NCBI GenBank assembly: GCA_022969175.1
Contig: JALJPB010000007.1
Location: 59,604-123,603, forward strand
Length of the DNA: 64,000 bases
Reading direction: 5' to 3'
From: Colwellia sp.
Lineage (GTDB): Bacteria; Pseudomonadota; Gammaproteobacteria; Enterobacterales; Alteromonadaceae
Shown: one piece after another, positions 25,231 to 34,723 of the stretch
Layout: each line of letters begins with the position of its first letter
Numbering within the stretch: the first letter of the stretch is position 1
Made by a program: the position numbers and the translations under genes
Notes under the pieces: model-generated
Databases searched by the model: none
Told to the model about the DNA's origin: nothing
What the model saw: the letters and a program-made list of their open reading frames with translations, nothing else

Positions 25231-26604
25231 TTGAAAAATAAATTAATATTAGTAGTGTTCTTTACTACGCTACTATCTACATGTGCAGAAGGTAAAAACG
25301 AAGAAGTCATTACTCAAAACATTAGTGCTCAAAATACCAATACTAACAATGAGTATTCTTTAAACAGTTCTAAATTAGATAGCCTGTTTAAAGCACTTGA
25401 TAAGAATGGTGAATTTATGGGTAGTATCGCACTGTCTTATGATGGAATGATTATATATAGCAATGCAATCGGTTTTGCTGATATCGAGACACAAAAAAAA
25501 GCTACTAACAACACAAAATATAGAATTGGCTCAATTTCTAAAATGTTTACTGCTACCTTAGTTCTTAAGGCTATAGAAGAAAACAAAATAAAGCTGGGGC
25601 AAACGATTGAGACCTATTTTCCAAATATTGAAAATGCCAAAAAGATCACTATAGAAAATTTACTAAATCATAGAAGTGGTATTTTTAATTTTACTAATGA
25701 TAAAGCATTTATAACCTACCTCACCGAATATAAAACACCTGAAGAAATGGTTGAAATCATTTCAAATTTCCAAAGTGATTTTGAACCTAATACTAAAGGT
25801 GATTATAGCAATTCAAATTATGTACTGCTCTCAATCATACTCGAAAAAGTGTATGACTCTAGTTTTAAAGATCTAATTACAGAAAAAATATCTGCTCCTC
25901 TCCATCTTAAAAACACCTATTATGGAGCTAAAATAAACCTAGCCAACAATGAATCAAATGCTTATAAACTTTCAACACAATGGACCAAAGGACTTGAAGT
26001 AGACATGTCTATCCCCATGGGAGCAGGTGGAATAGTTTCTACCTCAAGTGATGTCACAACTTTTATGGAAGCGCTATTTTCTGAAAAAATTATCTCTGCA
26101 CAAAGTATTGAACTAATGACCACCATTAAAGGAAGTTATGGAATGGGTGTTTCTCGTTTTTCTGTACACGACAGAGAAAGCTTTGGTCATAGTGGATCCT
26201 TAGGCGGCTTTAAGTCTTTGGCAATGTATTTTCCAAATGAAAAATTAGCAATTGCTATAACCGCTAATGGAGATGCTAACAAAAAGCAGGAGATTTTATC
26301 TGAAGCGTTAAGCTATTATTTTAATGACTCAATTATGGAAGCATCAGAAGAAGATATAAAAAAATATGCTGGTGCTTATACCGATATTGAAGACAAGACA
26401 AATAGCTTCTCATTTACCCATGATAAAAACGCTCTAATCTTGGAAATAGGTGAAGGTATAATAGGTGGTTTGATTTATAAAGGAGATCATAAATTCTTGT
26501 TCGAGCAAGTCTACGCAGAATCTTTTACTTTTGTTTTTTCACCAGAAAAAGAAGAATTATGGGTAAAACAAGGGGATTACGAAGGAATATATAAGAAAGA
26601 TTAA
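25231..26604 (+). CDS. Serine hydrolase, class C beta-lactamase-like lipoprotein
   Basis: A 457-residue penicillin-binding/esterase-type serine hydrolase. The N-terminus ends in a lipobox LSTC (Cys18). The catalytic set is visible: SxxK as SISK with Ser101 and Lys104, YxN as YSNSNY (tyrosine about residue 192), and HSG in FGHSGSLGGF near residue 318. A C-terminal beta domain of about 120 residues follows. Members cut D-amino peptides, esters or beta-lactams in the periplasm; the exact substrate is unknown. The start is TTG at 25231 with AGGAG 10 bp upstream. It is AT-rich and stands alone between gene-poor stretches. Confidence 0.85.
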   Translation: MKNKLILVVFFTTLLSTCAEGKNEEVITQNISAQNTNTNNEYSLNSSKLDSLFKALDKNGEFMGSIALSYDGMIIYSNAIGFADIETQKKATNNTKYRIGSISKMFTATLVLKAIEENKIKLGQTIETYFPNIENAKKITIENLLNHRSGIFNFTNDKAFITYLTEYKTPEEMVEIISNFQSDFEPNTKGDYSNSNYVLLSIILEKVYDSSFKDLITEKISAPLHLKNTYYGAKINLANNESNAYKLSTQWTKGLEVDMSIPMGAGGIVSTSSDVTTFMEALFSEKIISAQSIELMTTIKGSYGMGVSRFSVHDRESFGHSGSLGGFKSLAMYFPNEKLAIAITANGDANKKQEILSEALSYYFNDSIMEASEEDIKKYAGAYTDIEDKTNSFSFTHDKNALILEIGEGIIGGLIYKGDHKFLFEQVYAESFTFVFSPEKEELWVKQGDYEGIYKKD

Positions 26605-27188
26605 CAGGGTACAACACTATATAAAAATTTATCGGGCAGCAGCTAGTTAAAGCCGAAAGATTTGAATTTATTTTCTGCCCTAATACTATTATTACGGTCT
26701 AATCAAACTGGAAAGGTTTTGTAGTAATAAATACTCTACTTAAAATCTACCTCGAATAGTGCCCTGTACCGTCTTGATAGTACGAAAGTTATGTCAACTG
26801 TATCATCCGAAAGTTAACTTTCATATTAAGGTGATTTTCTCAGTTAGGTATTTAATTCGTGAACATTAAACCCTTTTTAACACCCCTTTTCTTTTTTAAG
26901 GTGATAATAAAGTGTATTGCACTGACCATTTGAAATCTCGATAAAAAACAGGCTAAGCCAAATAATACTGAAGGGTTATCTTCATGCTAATAATAGCAAT
27001 TTATGTTGTCTGATAATTTTACATGCATTGATGTTTTCAATACTTCTATCAGATTGGTTAATGATAATGTTAAGGTTAAGGTTAAAGTTAAGGTAGTTAT
27101 GATACCGGTTAAAATTTGAATGGACTCTGCTATAATTACAGACAAATTTAGGTTGACAAATAATTTCAAATCTAAGGAATAATTCGTA
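26605..27188. other. Gene-free stretch with short hexamer repeat
   Basis: About 580 bp without a credible gene. It contains four GTTAAR hexamers (27069-27092). AAGGA just upstream of 27189 is the ribosome site of the next gene. Confidence 0.5.
27069..27092 (+). repeat. GTTAAG hexamer array, 4 units
   Basis: GTTAAG, GTTAAG, GTTAAA, GTTAAG in a row. It is similar in type to the longer hexamer array at 6368-6421. Confidence 0.8.
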
Positions 27189-27890
27189 GTGAACAAATCT
27201 ATAAGAAAAAGCAAAACAATTAACACAGATAAAGTGCTTATTATGCTGTGTGATTCGGTTTGTGAAGTACTGACTAAAGCCAGTGGCAATAATATTACCT
27301 ATTCTGCCATGGTACAAAAAATTACGAAAACGTGCCTAAAGCCAGATGTTGCTAGTTTTGTCCTTTTTGACGGTGGCTTTAATGGCTTAGTGGTAACCAA
27401 CTTTACCAGCAGCGCTGCCTTGGAAATTTACCAAGATTATATGCGTAATATGGGCATGCCTGAATCGGAGATTTCACAGAGCTATATGTCTGACGATGTA
27501 GCTAACGTTTTAGGCGAACTAACAAATCAAATGGTTGGTGACTTTACCTTTAAGGTACGAGAGCAACTACAAACACATATCACCCAAAGCCAACCAAAAA
27601 TGATGGCAATCACTAAATTGGTTCAAATTTCTGTTGATACTGCCATGGACAAACCACAAATGCGCAGAGTCACCTTTTCAACGGCAACTAACAAGATCTT
27701 TTATTTGGAATTTGCTATGGATAAAACTGAGTTTATTCAGTTACATGATTTTGAGGCCGCTGAAACTATTGACCCTGATGAAATCTTAGCGCAGTCAGCT
27801 AAAGACATGGCTGCTGATACGCCAGCCCCTATAGTGAAAGAAGAAGAAGACGACGCTGATGATGACTTTATGGCGTCACTTGGTTTATAA
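27189..27890 (+). CDS. DUF3334 family protein, CheX/CheC-like
   Basis: A 233-residue cytoplasmic protein. Length, the VLIMLCDSVCEVLTKASG opening, the central MGMPESEISQSYMSDDVANVLGELTNQMVGDF and the acidic tail EEEDDADDDFMASLGL match DUF3334, found in Shewanella, Vibrio and relatives. The ELTNQMVGDF segment resembles the ExxN-type helix of CheC/CheX phosphatases (E and N separated by two residues: E-L-T-N), so phospho-protein binding is possible. That is an inference from pattern. The start is GTG with AAGGA about 10 bp upstream. It is monocistronic and convergent with the amylase gene. Confidence 0.8.
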   Translation: MNKSIRKSKTINTDKVLIMLCDSVCEVLTKASGNNITYSAMVQKITKTCLKPDVASFVLFDGGFNGLVVTNFTSSAALEIYQDYMRNMGMPESEISQSYMSDDVANVLGELTNQMVGDFTFKVREQLQTHITQSQPKMMAITKLVQISVDTAMDKPQMRRVTFSTATNKIFYLEFAMDKTEFIQLHDFEAAETIDPDEILAQSAKDMAADTPAPIVKEEEDDADDDFMASLGL

Positions 27891-27921
27891 CTAGAGACAA
27901 TAAATACACCGACGCTTTATA

Positions 27922-27959
27922 GTGAAATACTACTGACTGATTGTATCAGTAGATTTCAC
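27922..27959. terminator. Hairpin between convergent genes
   Basis: GTGAAAT and TACTGA pair with TCAGTA and ATTTCAC to give a long stem with a 9-nt loop. It lies between the convergent DUF3334 and amylase genes and probably serves as a terminator for either. Confidence 0.55.
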
Positions 27960-28064
27960 CCTAGTTTCGTTCACTACTATTGATACCCTGATACCCATCC
28001 CCGTTTTTCGCAATGATACAAATGACTTATGTTACCTAACTTTGCCAAGAATTTATTGTCAGTT

Positions 28065-29843
28065 TTACTGATAAATAGCAAAACTTAACGGCGCTATTTT
28101 ACCGTTATCGCTACTTTTAATCGATTGGTAAACTAGCCTGTTTTTATCATTAATTGACTTAAACGTCAGTGCTTGCGCTTCATTGGCGGTATTAAAAACA
28201 ATCACCAACTTCTGTCCTTTAACTTCACGGCTAATGGCGAATATTCCCGGCTTATTTTGTGAATAAAGTGTTTGTTGTTGGCCAAAACGTAATGCAGGGT
28301 ACTGCTGGTATAGCTCAGATAACTGAGCAAACTGACGATAAAATGGATGGTTAACATCAAAGTTATCGTTTGCCGTAGTTTTTGTTGTCGCGAGTAAATT
28401 ATCATCATTATAACTGGCGACTTTTGAGGGCATCATATCTTGTCGTGATGCTTGATCGCCGCCATCACCAACAAAACCTTGTTCATCACCATAATATATT
28501 ACGGGTATACCTCGAGAAAAAAACATCATGGCATTGGCAAGTAAGTTACGTTGAATTTGCTCGTTTTCATCGTAGTTAAATTGACTGGCTCTTAACGCAT
28601 AGGCAAAACGGCCCATATCATGGTTACCCGTAAAGTTAACTAATTGATTAGCGTCCTTGCTGCTGTTCTTGTTAGTAGTCTTATAATGGTGATCTTGAGC
28701 GAACAATGCCGCTAACTTATCAGTACCTAGTTGATCAACCAGTGTTTGTTGCATTGTTTGCTGAAAAGCGAAATCAAGTACTGATTGAATTTTTCCTTTG
28801 GTAGTAAACTGACTCAAAAATTCAGGTTCAAAACTATAAACCTCACCAAACATGAAAAAATTCTCTATACCCTGTTTGTTCGCGTGGGCCACTAACGCTG
28901 GCGAAAACTGCTGCCAAAACTCCATATTGACATGTTTAACGGTATCAATTCTAAACCCATCCGGTTTAAATTCATCAATAATGTCTGTGTATATTTGAAT
29001 CATACCGCTAACAACAGCGTCATCATCAGTATTAATATCGTCAAGACCAGAAAAATCACCACGAAGTGAGCTCTCCCCCTGCCAATGTGAATCACCTTGA
29101 TTATGGTAGGCGTTAATATCATTTAACCAAAGAGGTGATTTAAGTTGCTCGTTACCGGCGGGAATTAGGGGGGTATATTTATCACCTTTAGCTAATTGCG
29201 CTAACGATTTAAATGGACAACTGTCCCCCTTTACCAACCAAGCTAAACCATCACTGCCGTGACATTCTTCATACTTAATAACATCAGCGGTATGATTGGT
29301 AATAATATCAAAAAACACTTTAATGTTACGTTGATGCGCTAGGTCAATAAAATTCTTTAACTCGGCATTAGTGCCAAGGTGGGGATCGATTTCAGTAAAA
29401 TCTAAAATCCAATAACCGTGATAACCAGAGGTGTCAGCTTGCATTGCTTGGTTACGCAAAACAGGAGTCAACCAAATAGCACTCACGCCCATGTTATCTA
29501 AATAGGCTAATTTCTCAGTTAATCCGGCTAAATCACCACCGTGGTACATGCCTTTATGCGTCACGTCTAAACCACCGTGAGATAAAGCACGTTTTTTATC
29601 ACTCGCTTTTGCGCCTAAATCGTTGCTGGGGTCACCATTGTAGAAACGATCGGGTAAAACAAAATAGAATACCTCGTCTTGAATGCTTCTTGTCTGATAA
29701 GGGGCTAGCGCTGCAGCTTTGGCAACAAGAGCTGATTCAGCACTATTTTCAAACGCATTTACCGTGCTAGCTTGTAAAACTATCGAAGCCAACAAGCTTA
29801 ATGCTGTAGTGAACAAAGTTGGAGATTTTGGTATGTTATTCAT
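28065..29843 (-). CDS. Periplasmic alpha-amylase family protein, GH13
   Basis: A 592-residue glycoside hydrolase with a signal peptide (about residues 1-30, ending TVNA). The GH13 barrel has all conserved regions: DIITNH (region I), GFRIDTVKH with the nucleophile Asp300, FGEVYS with acid/base Glu334, and FTGNHDMGRF with the third acid. It contains a Cys pair (YEECHGSDG, KGDSCPF) consistent with export. It presumably cuts imported maltodextrins in the periplasm; cyclomaltodextrinase or neopullulanase specificity cannot be excluded. The gene follows the GH13 alpha-glucosidase gene by 68 bp on the same strand, so the two form an operon driven from the operator region near 31.6 kb. Confidence 0.9.
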   Translation of the reverse strand: MNNIPKSPTLFTTALSLLASIVLQASTVNAFENSAESALVAKAAALAPYQTRSIQDEVFYFVLPDRFYNGDPSNDLGAKASDKKRALSHGGLDVTHKGMYHGGDLAGLTEKLAYLDNMGVSAIWLTPVLRNQAMQADTSGYHGYWILDFTEIDPHLGTNAELKNFIDLAHQRNIKVFFDIITNHTADVIKYEECHGSDGLAWLVKGDSCPFKSLAQLAKGDKYTPLIPAGNEQLKSPLWLNDINAYHNQGDSHWQGESSLRGDFSGLDDINTDDDAVVSGMIQIYTDIIDEFKPDGFRIDTVKHVNMEFWQQFSPALVAHANKQGIENFFMFGEVYSFEPEFLSQFTTKGKIQSVLDFAFQQTMQQTLVDQLGTDKLAALFAQDHHYKTTNKNSSKDANQLVNFTGNHDMGRFAYALRASQFNYDENEQIQRNLLANAMMFFSRGIPVIYYGDEQGFVGDGGDQASRQDMMPSKVASYNDDNLLATTKTTANDNFDVNHPFYRQFAQLSELYQQYPALRFGQQQTLYSQNKPGIFAISREVKGQKLVIVFNTANEAQALTFKSINDKNRLVYQSIKSSDNGKIAPLSFAIYQ

Positions 29844-29911
29844 TCAGTATTCTCTTATTGGCCGACTAATTTAAAGGCATATTGATTTTTGTTTTTATTC
29901 TTTTTTTATCA

Positions 29912-31543
29912 CTAAAGCTTGCCATAAAAACTAGCAAAAGCAGGTAAGTTAATCGCCTTTTTATCAATGGCTTGTGATGTTGTTAATTTATGTTCAGTTA
30001 ACATAACAAGGTTTTCACAGTTAACGCCCAGCGATGCAATCGGTAATTGCTGCTCTTGCTCAGATAAATTAAAGCAAACCAATAATTCATCACCTTGATA
30101 TTTTCTAACAAAAGCTAAAATAGGCTCAGAAGTATCAAGTAATTGAATATCACCATAGAGTAAAGCAGGCTGTTTTTTACGCCATTGATTAAAGTGTCGA
30201 TAACTATTGAGCACCGAATTAATGTCTTTATCTTGAACATCTACGGCTTTATTTACATGCTCAGTCGCCATAGGTAACCAAGGTTTAGCGTCACTAAAAC
30301 CCGCATTGATTTGTGCCTGTTGCCAAGGATGAGGGGTACGACAACCATCTCGCCCCTTAAACTGTGGCCAAAAAGTGATGCCATAAGGGTCTTTAATATC
30401 TTCATAAGCAATATCGACTTCGGTTAAGCCAAGCTCTTCGCCCTGATAGCTGCAAACACTGCCACGTAATGATGAGATCATTGCAAAAAGCATTTTCGCA
30501 AAGTCATCACTTTTATAACCGCCCCAACGTGATACAACCCGCTCTACATCATGATTTGATATTGACCAGCATGGCCAGCCATCAGATACACTAGCTTCCA
30601 GTGATTGAACAACTTGTTTTATATAACTGGCAGTAAAGTTATCGGTTAATAAATCAAAGCTGTAGCCCATATGTAAACGGCTGTCGCCTTGAGTATATTG
30701 TGCCATGGTTTTTAGCGAGTCTTCCGATGAGATCTCACCTAAAGCTACTGTTCCAGGGTATTTATCTAATAAACTACGAATAGACTCAATAAAGTCTAGG
30801 TTTTCATCTTGGGTATTATTGTAATAATGGTATTGATAAGCGTACGGGTTTTTTTCATCAAAACCAATGCTTTGCCTTAGTTCTTTAGGCTTAGCTGGGT
30901 TATCGCGCAGTTGGGCATCATGAAAACAAAAATTAATTGCATCAAGGCGAAAGCCATCAACACCACGTTTTAACCAAAACTCAACATTATCAAGTACGGC
31001 TTGGCAAACATCCGGATTATGAAAGTTTAAATCTGGCTGGCTGGATAAAAAGTTATGTAAGAAGTATTGCTGACGTCTTGGTTCCCAAGTCCAACCAATA
31101 CCACCAAAAATTGAAAGCCAGTTGTTCGGTGCCGTGCCATCTTCTTTGGCATCAGCCCAAACATACCAATCAGCTTTGTCATTGGTTTTATTTTCTTTGC
31201 TATCAATAAACCACTGATGTTGATCCGAGGTATGGCTTAATACCTGATCAATCATGATCTTAATATCTAAGGCATGTGCTTTAACGACGAGTTCATCAAA
31301 ATCAGCTAAATTGCCAAATAATGGGTCAATATCTCGGTAGTCACTAATATCATAACCAAAGTCTTTCATTGGCGATTTAAAAAAAGGAGAGATCCAAATC
31401 GCATCAACACCTAAGCTAGCAATGTAATCAAGTTTTGCAATAATACCGGGTAAGTCACCAATGCCATCTTGGTTCGCATCATTGAAACTTCGTGGGTATA
31501 TTTGATAAATTACCGCTCCGCGCCACCACATTTGTTCACTCAT
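29912..31543 (-). CDS. Alpha-glucosidase, GH13
   Basis: A 543-residue cytoplasmic enzyme (no signal peptide). It has the oligo-1,6-/alpha-glucosidase layout: WWRGAVIYQIYPRSFNDANQDG at the start, DQVLSHTSDQH (region I), GFRLDAINF with nucleophile Asp201, ALGEISS with acid/base Glu270 and ISNHDVER with Asp332. The calcium-site-like DANQDGIGD is present. The size and pattern match marine GH13_23-type alpha-glucosidases that release glucose from maltose and short maltodextrins. It is the first gene after the divergent operator region and is followed by the periplasmic amylase gene. Confidence 0.9.
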   Translation of the reverse strand: MSEQMWWRGAVIYQIYPRSFNDANQDGIGDLPGIIAKLDYIASLGVDAIWISPFFKSPMKDFGYDISDYRDIDPLFGNLADFDELVVKAHALDIKIMIDQVLSHTSDQHQWFIDSKENKTNDKADWYVWADAKEDGTAPNNWLSIFGGIGWTWEPRRQQYFLHNFLSSQPDLNFHNPDVCQAVLDNVEFWLKRGVDGFRLDAINFCFHDAQLRDNPAKPKELRQSIGFDEKNPYAYQYHYYNNTQDENLDFIESIRSLLDKYPGTVALGEISSEDSLKTMAQYTQGDSRLHMGYSFDLLTDNFTASYIKQVVQSLEASVSDGWPCWSISNHDVERVVSRWGGYKSDDFAKMLFAMISSLRGSVCSYQGEELGLTEVDIAYEDIKDPYGITFWPQFKGRDGCRTPHPWQQAQINAGFSDAKPWLPMATEHVNKAVDVQDKDINSVLNSYRHFNQWRKKQPALLYGDIQLLDTSEPILAFVRKYQGDELLVCFNLSEQEQQLPIASLGVNCENLVMLTEHKLTTSQAIDKKAINLPAFASFYGKL

Positions 31544-31638
31544 TTATTAACCCCAGTACATTGTTATTTTATTTCCTGAAGCATTATTTACCAATGCTGT
31601 AAAAATAATACGCAATAATAAACATCTGGAAAAGCCCT

Positions 31639-31652
31639 TGCATACGTATGCA
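31639..31652. promoter_or_regulatory. Putative LacI-type operator, perfect palindrome
   Basis: TGCATACGTATGCA is a perfect 14-bp palindrome centred on CG. It lies 96 bp before the start of the GH13 alpha-glucosidase gene. Confidence 0.75.
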
Positions 31653-31669
31653 TGGTTAATCATGTAAAT

Positions 31670-31683
31670 TACATACGTATGTA
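31670..31683. promoter_or_regulatory. Putative LacI-type operator, perfect palindrome
   Basis: TACATACGTATGTA, also a perfect palindrome, is centred 31 bp (three helical turns) from the previous site. The pair would allow side-by-side dimers. Confidence 0.7.
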
Positions 31684-31720
31684 TTGGCTTTGTATCATTA
31701 AGTTAAAATAAACAAGTGTC

Positions 31721-31734
31721 TGCATACGTATTCA
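31721..31734. promoter_or_regulatory. Putative LacI-type operator
   Basis: TGCATACGTATTCA, 51 bp from the middle site and closest to the GH31 gene on the other strand. It could control the divergent promoter. Confidence 0.65.
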
Positions 31735-31885
31735 AGATGTGGTTACTGTCTGACTAAAGGTATTATCTTGATTCGATGGCTAAAAAAATTGCTGCTCTTT
31801 AGAGTATTGTTAAAGAATTTTAGTGACTGATTTTTGTGTTTGCGGTGTTTATAAAGAATGCTTAGCATAAGTTGAGGGGAATATA

Positions 31886-34468
31886 TTGGGTGTATTAGTG
31901 AGTAAAATACAGGGCTACAGTTTAGCGATATTACTTATCTGTGGCGCTAGCATGATGAATTCAGTGCAAGCCAGTCACAGTACTGAACACCATTTTACTG
32001 AACAGAATGTTAGCGAACACTATGTTAGCCATCAGGTGATTAATGATAATTTAAACAAAACCCTAATCCTCAATACCAAGAATACTCAAATAATGCTTAG
32101 CGCTTATGGCGATGCTATTGAAGTGCTTTATAAAAAACCTACTGCTAATACCAACATGGTGGCTTTACCCTCATTTGCCATTAAAGAAAGTGCTCAAAAA
32201 CAAGATTTCACCCTAGTAGAACAAAAAACACAATTAGTGTTTACCAGTAAAACACTGACCGCTGTTATTAATAAATCGCCCTTTAACATCAGTTATTATC
32301 AAGATAATAAGTTACTTATTGCCGAGGAAAGTGGCTATTTTACTGGGCTTAACTCACCTCTATTAACCCATTCCCCTGCTATTGAAAGTGAAGTAAAAAA
32401 TGATGCTAAAAATATAATAAAACTTCCGCCAACAAGGCATGGTTTTCGATTTAAATTAGCACAACATGAAAAGTTACTTGGCACTGGGGAGCGTGTGCTT
32501 GGTATGAATAGACGGGGTCATCGCCTGCCTTTATACAACAAAGCACATTATGGCTACACCACTGAATCTGAGCAGATGAATTTTGGCATACCAGCTGTTA
32601 TGTCGACCAACAAATACATTTTATTGTTTGATAACTCGGCCAAAGGTTGGCTTGATTTAGGCAAAACAGAGACAGATATTTTACAATTTGAAGCCGTCAG
32701 TGGCCGCTCTTCTTATATTGTTGTCGCTGGTAGCACATATCCACAGTTAATAAATAATTACGTTAATCTTACCGGTAAACAACCACTACCACCGCGCTGG
32801 GCCTTAGGCAGTTTTGCTTCTCGCTTTGGTTATCGAAACGAGAAAGAAGTACGAGACACGGTTGATAAATTTATCGACTTAGACATCCCTCTTGATGCGC
32901 TGGTCCTTGATTTATACTGGTTTGGTAAAGACATCAAAGGCCACATGGGCAATCTTGAATGGGATAAAGAGGCATTTCCTCACCCTGAAAAAATGATACA
33001 AGATCTAAAAACAAAAGGCATTAAAACAGTATTAATTACCGAGCCTTTTATTTTAACTAATTCAGGAAAATGGCAAGAGGCCGTTGATAACAAAGCCTTA
33101 GCAATGTCAGCAGATGGCGAAGTAAAACGCTTTGATTTTTATTTTGGCAATACCGGTATTGTTGATATTTTTAACACACAAGGTAGAGAGTGGTTTAAGT
33201 CTATTTACAAAAAATTAGCAGCACAAGGCGTTACTGGTTGGTGGGGCGATTTAGGTGAGCCAGAGGTTCATCCAAGTGATACCTTACATACTTTAGACAA
33301 TGGCGACGTTGTTAACGCCGATGCTATTCACAATGTCTATGGCCATCAATGGGCTAAAATGTTGTTTGAACTGCAAGCAGAATTAAACCCTCAACAAAGG
33401 GCCTTTATTTTAATGCGCTCTGGTTTTGCTGGCTCACAGCGCTACGGCATGATCCCATGGACAGGTGATGTTAGTCGGTCTTGGGATGGCCTTAAACCAC
33501 AGGTTGAACTTAGCTTACAAATGAGTTTATTAGGACTCGCTTATACCCATTCGGATTTAGGCGGTTTTGCTGGCGGTGAACACTTTGATAAAGAAATGTA
33601 TATTCGTTGGCTGCAATATGGGGTTTTCCAACCGATTTATCGCCCTCACGGCCAAGATAACATTGCCGCAGAAGTTGTTTTTCACGATAAAGAAACTCAA
33701 GATATTTTGCGTCGTTTTATTAAGTTACGCTATCAGTTGTTACCTTATAACTATACTTTAGCCTATCAAAACAGCATCACGGGGTTGCCTTTAATGCGAC
33801 CGTTATTTTTTGAAGATGAAAGTAATTTAGACCTTATTGAAAATGCCACAAGTTACCTTTGGGGCAATGCATTTTTAGTGACTCCGGTTGTTGCAGCTGG
33901 TGCAAAGTCTGTTTCAGTTCATCTGCCCGAAGGTGTTTGGTTTAACTACTTTACCGGTGAAAAATACTTAGGAGGTGTCACCACACAGATTCGTACATCC
34001 CTTGAAACCTTGCCAGTATTAGTACGCGCAGGCTCTTTTATTCCAATGATTGAAGACATTCAAACGACCCAAAATTATAATAGCCGCTCATTAGTGCTGC
34101 ATTATTATGCCGACAGCTCGGTTACCACCAGCAGTGGCGAAATGTTTGAGGATGACGGTGAAAGCAGTAACAGTATCAAACAAGGTTTATTTGAACTGTT
34201 AAAATTTTCTGCAAAGCATGATGCCAAAAACCACAGCCTAGCGATTTCACTCAATCACAGTGGTACTTATCCTAATATGCCTAAAGAACGAAATATTAAG
34301 CTGGTAGTGCACCACTTAGATAGACAACCTAAACAAATTAATCTCGGGGATAAGGTCATAACAGTGAGCCAAGAAGAAAGCTCACTGGCTTATTGGAACT
34401 CTAAAGATCAATCTTTAGAGCTAAACTTTAACTGGCAACAGCAATCACTCACCTTAACCATAAGGTAA
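31886..34468 (+). CDS. Alpha-glucosidase family protein, GH31
   Basis: An 860-residue exported glycoside hydrolase. A signal peptide covers about residues 1-34 (LLICGASMMNSVQASH). An N-terminal beta domain is followed by the GH31 barrel with GERVLGMNRRGHRLPLYN, the nucleophile Asp455 in WWGDLGEPE and acid/base Asp528 in WTGDVSRSWDGL; a C-terminal beta-sandwich ends the protein. The expected activity is removal of terminal alpha-glucose from maltodextrins in the periplasm, though GH31 also includes xylosidases and transglucosidases. The start is probably TTG at 31886 with GAGGGGA 5 bp upstream; GTG at 31898 is an alternative. It is divergent from the GH13 operon across three operator-like palindromes. 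Confidence 0.88.
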   Translation: MGVLVSKIQGYSLAILLICGASMMNSVQASHSTEHHFTEQNVSEHYVSHQVINDNLNKTLILNTKNTQIMLSAYGDAIEVLYKKPTANTNMVALPSFAIKESAQKQDFTLVEQKTQLVFTSKTLTAVINKSPFNISYYQDNKLLIAEESGYFTGLNSPLLTHSPAIESEVKNDAKNIIKLPPTRHGFRFKLAQHEKLLGTGERVLGMNRRGHRLPLYNKAHYGYTTESEQMNFGIPAVMSTNKYILLFDNSAKGWLDLGKTETDILQFEAVSGRSSYIVVAGSTYPQLINNYVNLTGKQPLPPRWALGSFASRFGYRNEKEVRDTVDKFIDLDIPLDALVLDLYWFGKDIKGHMGNLEWDKEAFPHPEKMIQDLKTKGIKTVLITEPFILTNSGKWQEAVDNKALAMSADGEVKRFDFYFGNTGIVDIFNTQGREWFKSIYKKLAAQGVTGWWGDLGEPEVHPSDTLHTLDNGDVVNADAIHNVYGHQWAKMLFELQAELNPQQRAFILMRSGFAGSQRYGMIPWTGDVSRSWDGLKPQVELSLQMSLLGLAYTHSDLGGFAGGEHFDKEMYIRWLQYGVFQPIYRPHGQDNIAAEVVFHDKETQDILRRFIKLRYQLLPYNYTLAYQNSITGLPLMRPLFFEDESNLDLIENATSYLWGNAFLVTPVVAAGAKSVSVHLPEGVWFNYFTGEKYLGGVTTQIRTSLETLPVLVRAGSFIPMIEDIQTTQNYNSRSLVLHYYADSSVTTSSGEMFEDDGESSNSIKQGLFELLKFSAKHDAKNHSLAISLNHSGTYPNMPKERNIKLVVHHLDRQPKQINLGDKVITVSQEESSLAYWNSKDQSLELNFNWQQQSLTLTIR

Positions 34469-34528
34469 TGATGACTTTAGTTGATTGCTTAATGAGGGTA
34501 TCTTTCATTAAAGGGGGATTTATGCAGT

Positions 34529-34542
34529 TGAATACGTATGTA
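34529..34542. promoter_or_regulatory. Putative LacI-type operator
   Basis: TGAATACGTATGTA lies 182 bp upstream of the sugar transporter gene and 60 bp after the GH31 stop. It matches the pattern of the other sites in the window. Confidence 0.65.
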
Positions 34543-34652
34543 ATAGATAGCTGTCACTTGCCATAATGGGTATATTATTACCATTGATATGTCTTTGACA
34601 TCGACCGTTCAATGCGTACCCTGTTTAACTTTGGCCTGTTATTTCGGCATTT

Positions 34653-34686
34653 GCACTCTTAGCCTATGGTTTAAGAGTGCTTTTTT
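34653..34686 (+). terminator. Strong intrinsic terminator in the transporter leader
   Basis: GCACTCTTA and TAAGAGTGC form a perfect 9-bp stem around a 10-nt loop, followed directly by six T. It stands 37 bp before the transporter ATG and downstream of the operator at 34529. It either ends GH31 transcripts or lies in the transporter leader, where it would act as an attenuator. Confidence 0.8.
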
Positions 34687-34723
34687 ATCAAGTTTACCCA
34701 CATAAATAAAAGAGTTGTACTAT

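Noticed and set aside
26982-27317. Two overlapping minus-strand ORFs around 27 kb with Leu-Thr repeats
   Set aside because: The Leu-Thr run is a translation of the GTTAAG hexamer array; both frames overlap the DUF3334 start and lack ribosome sites.
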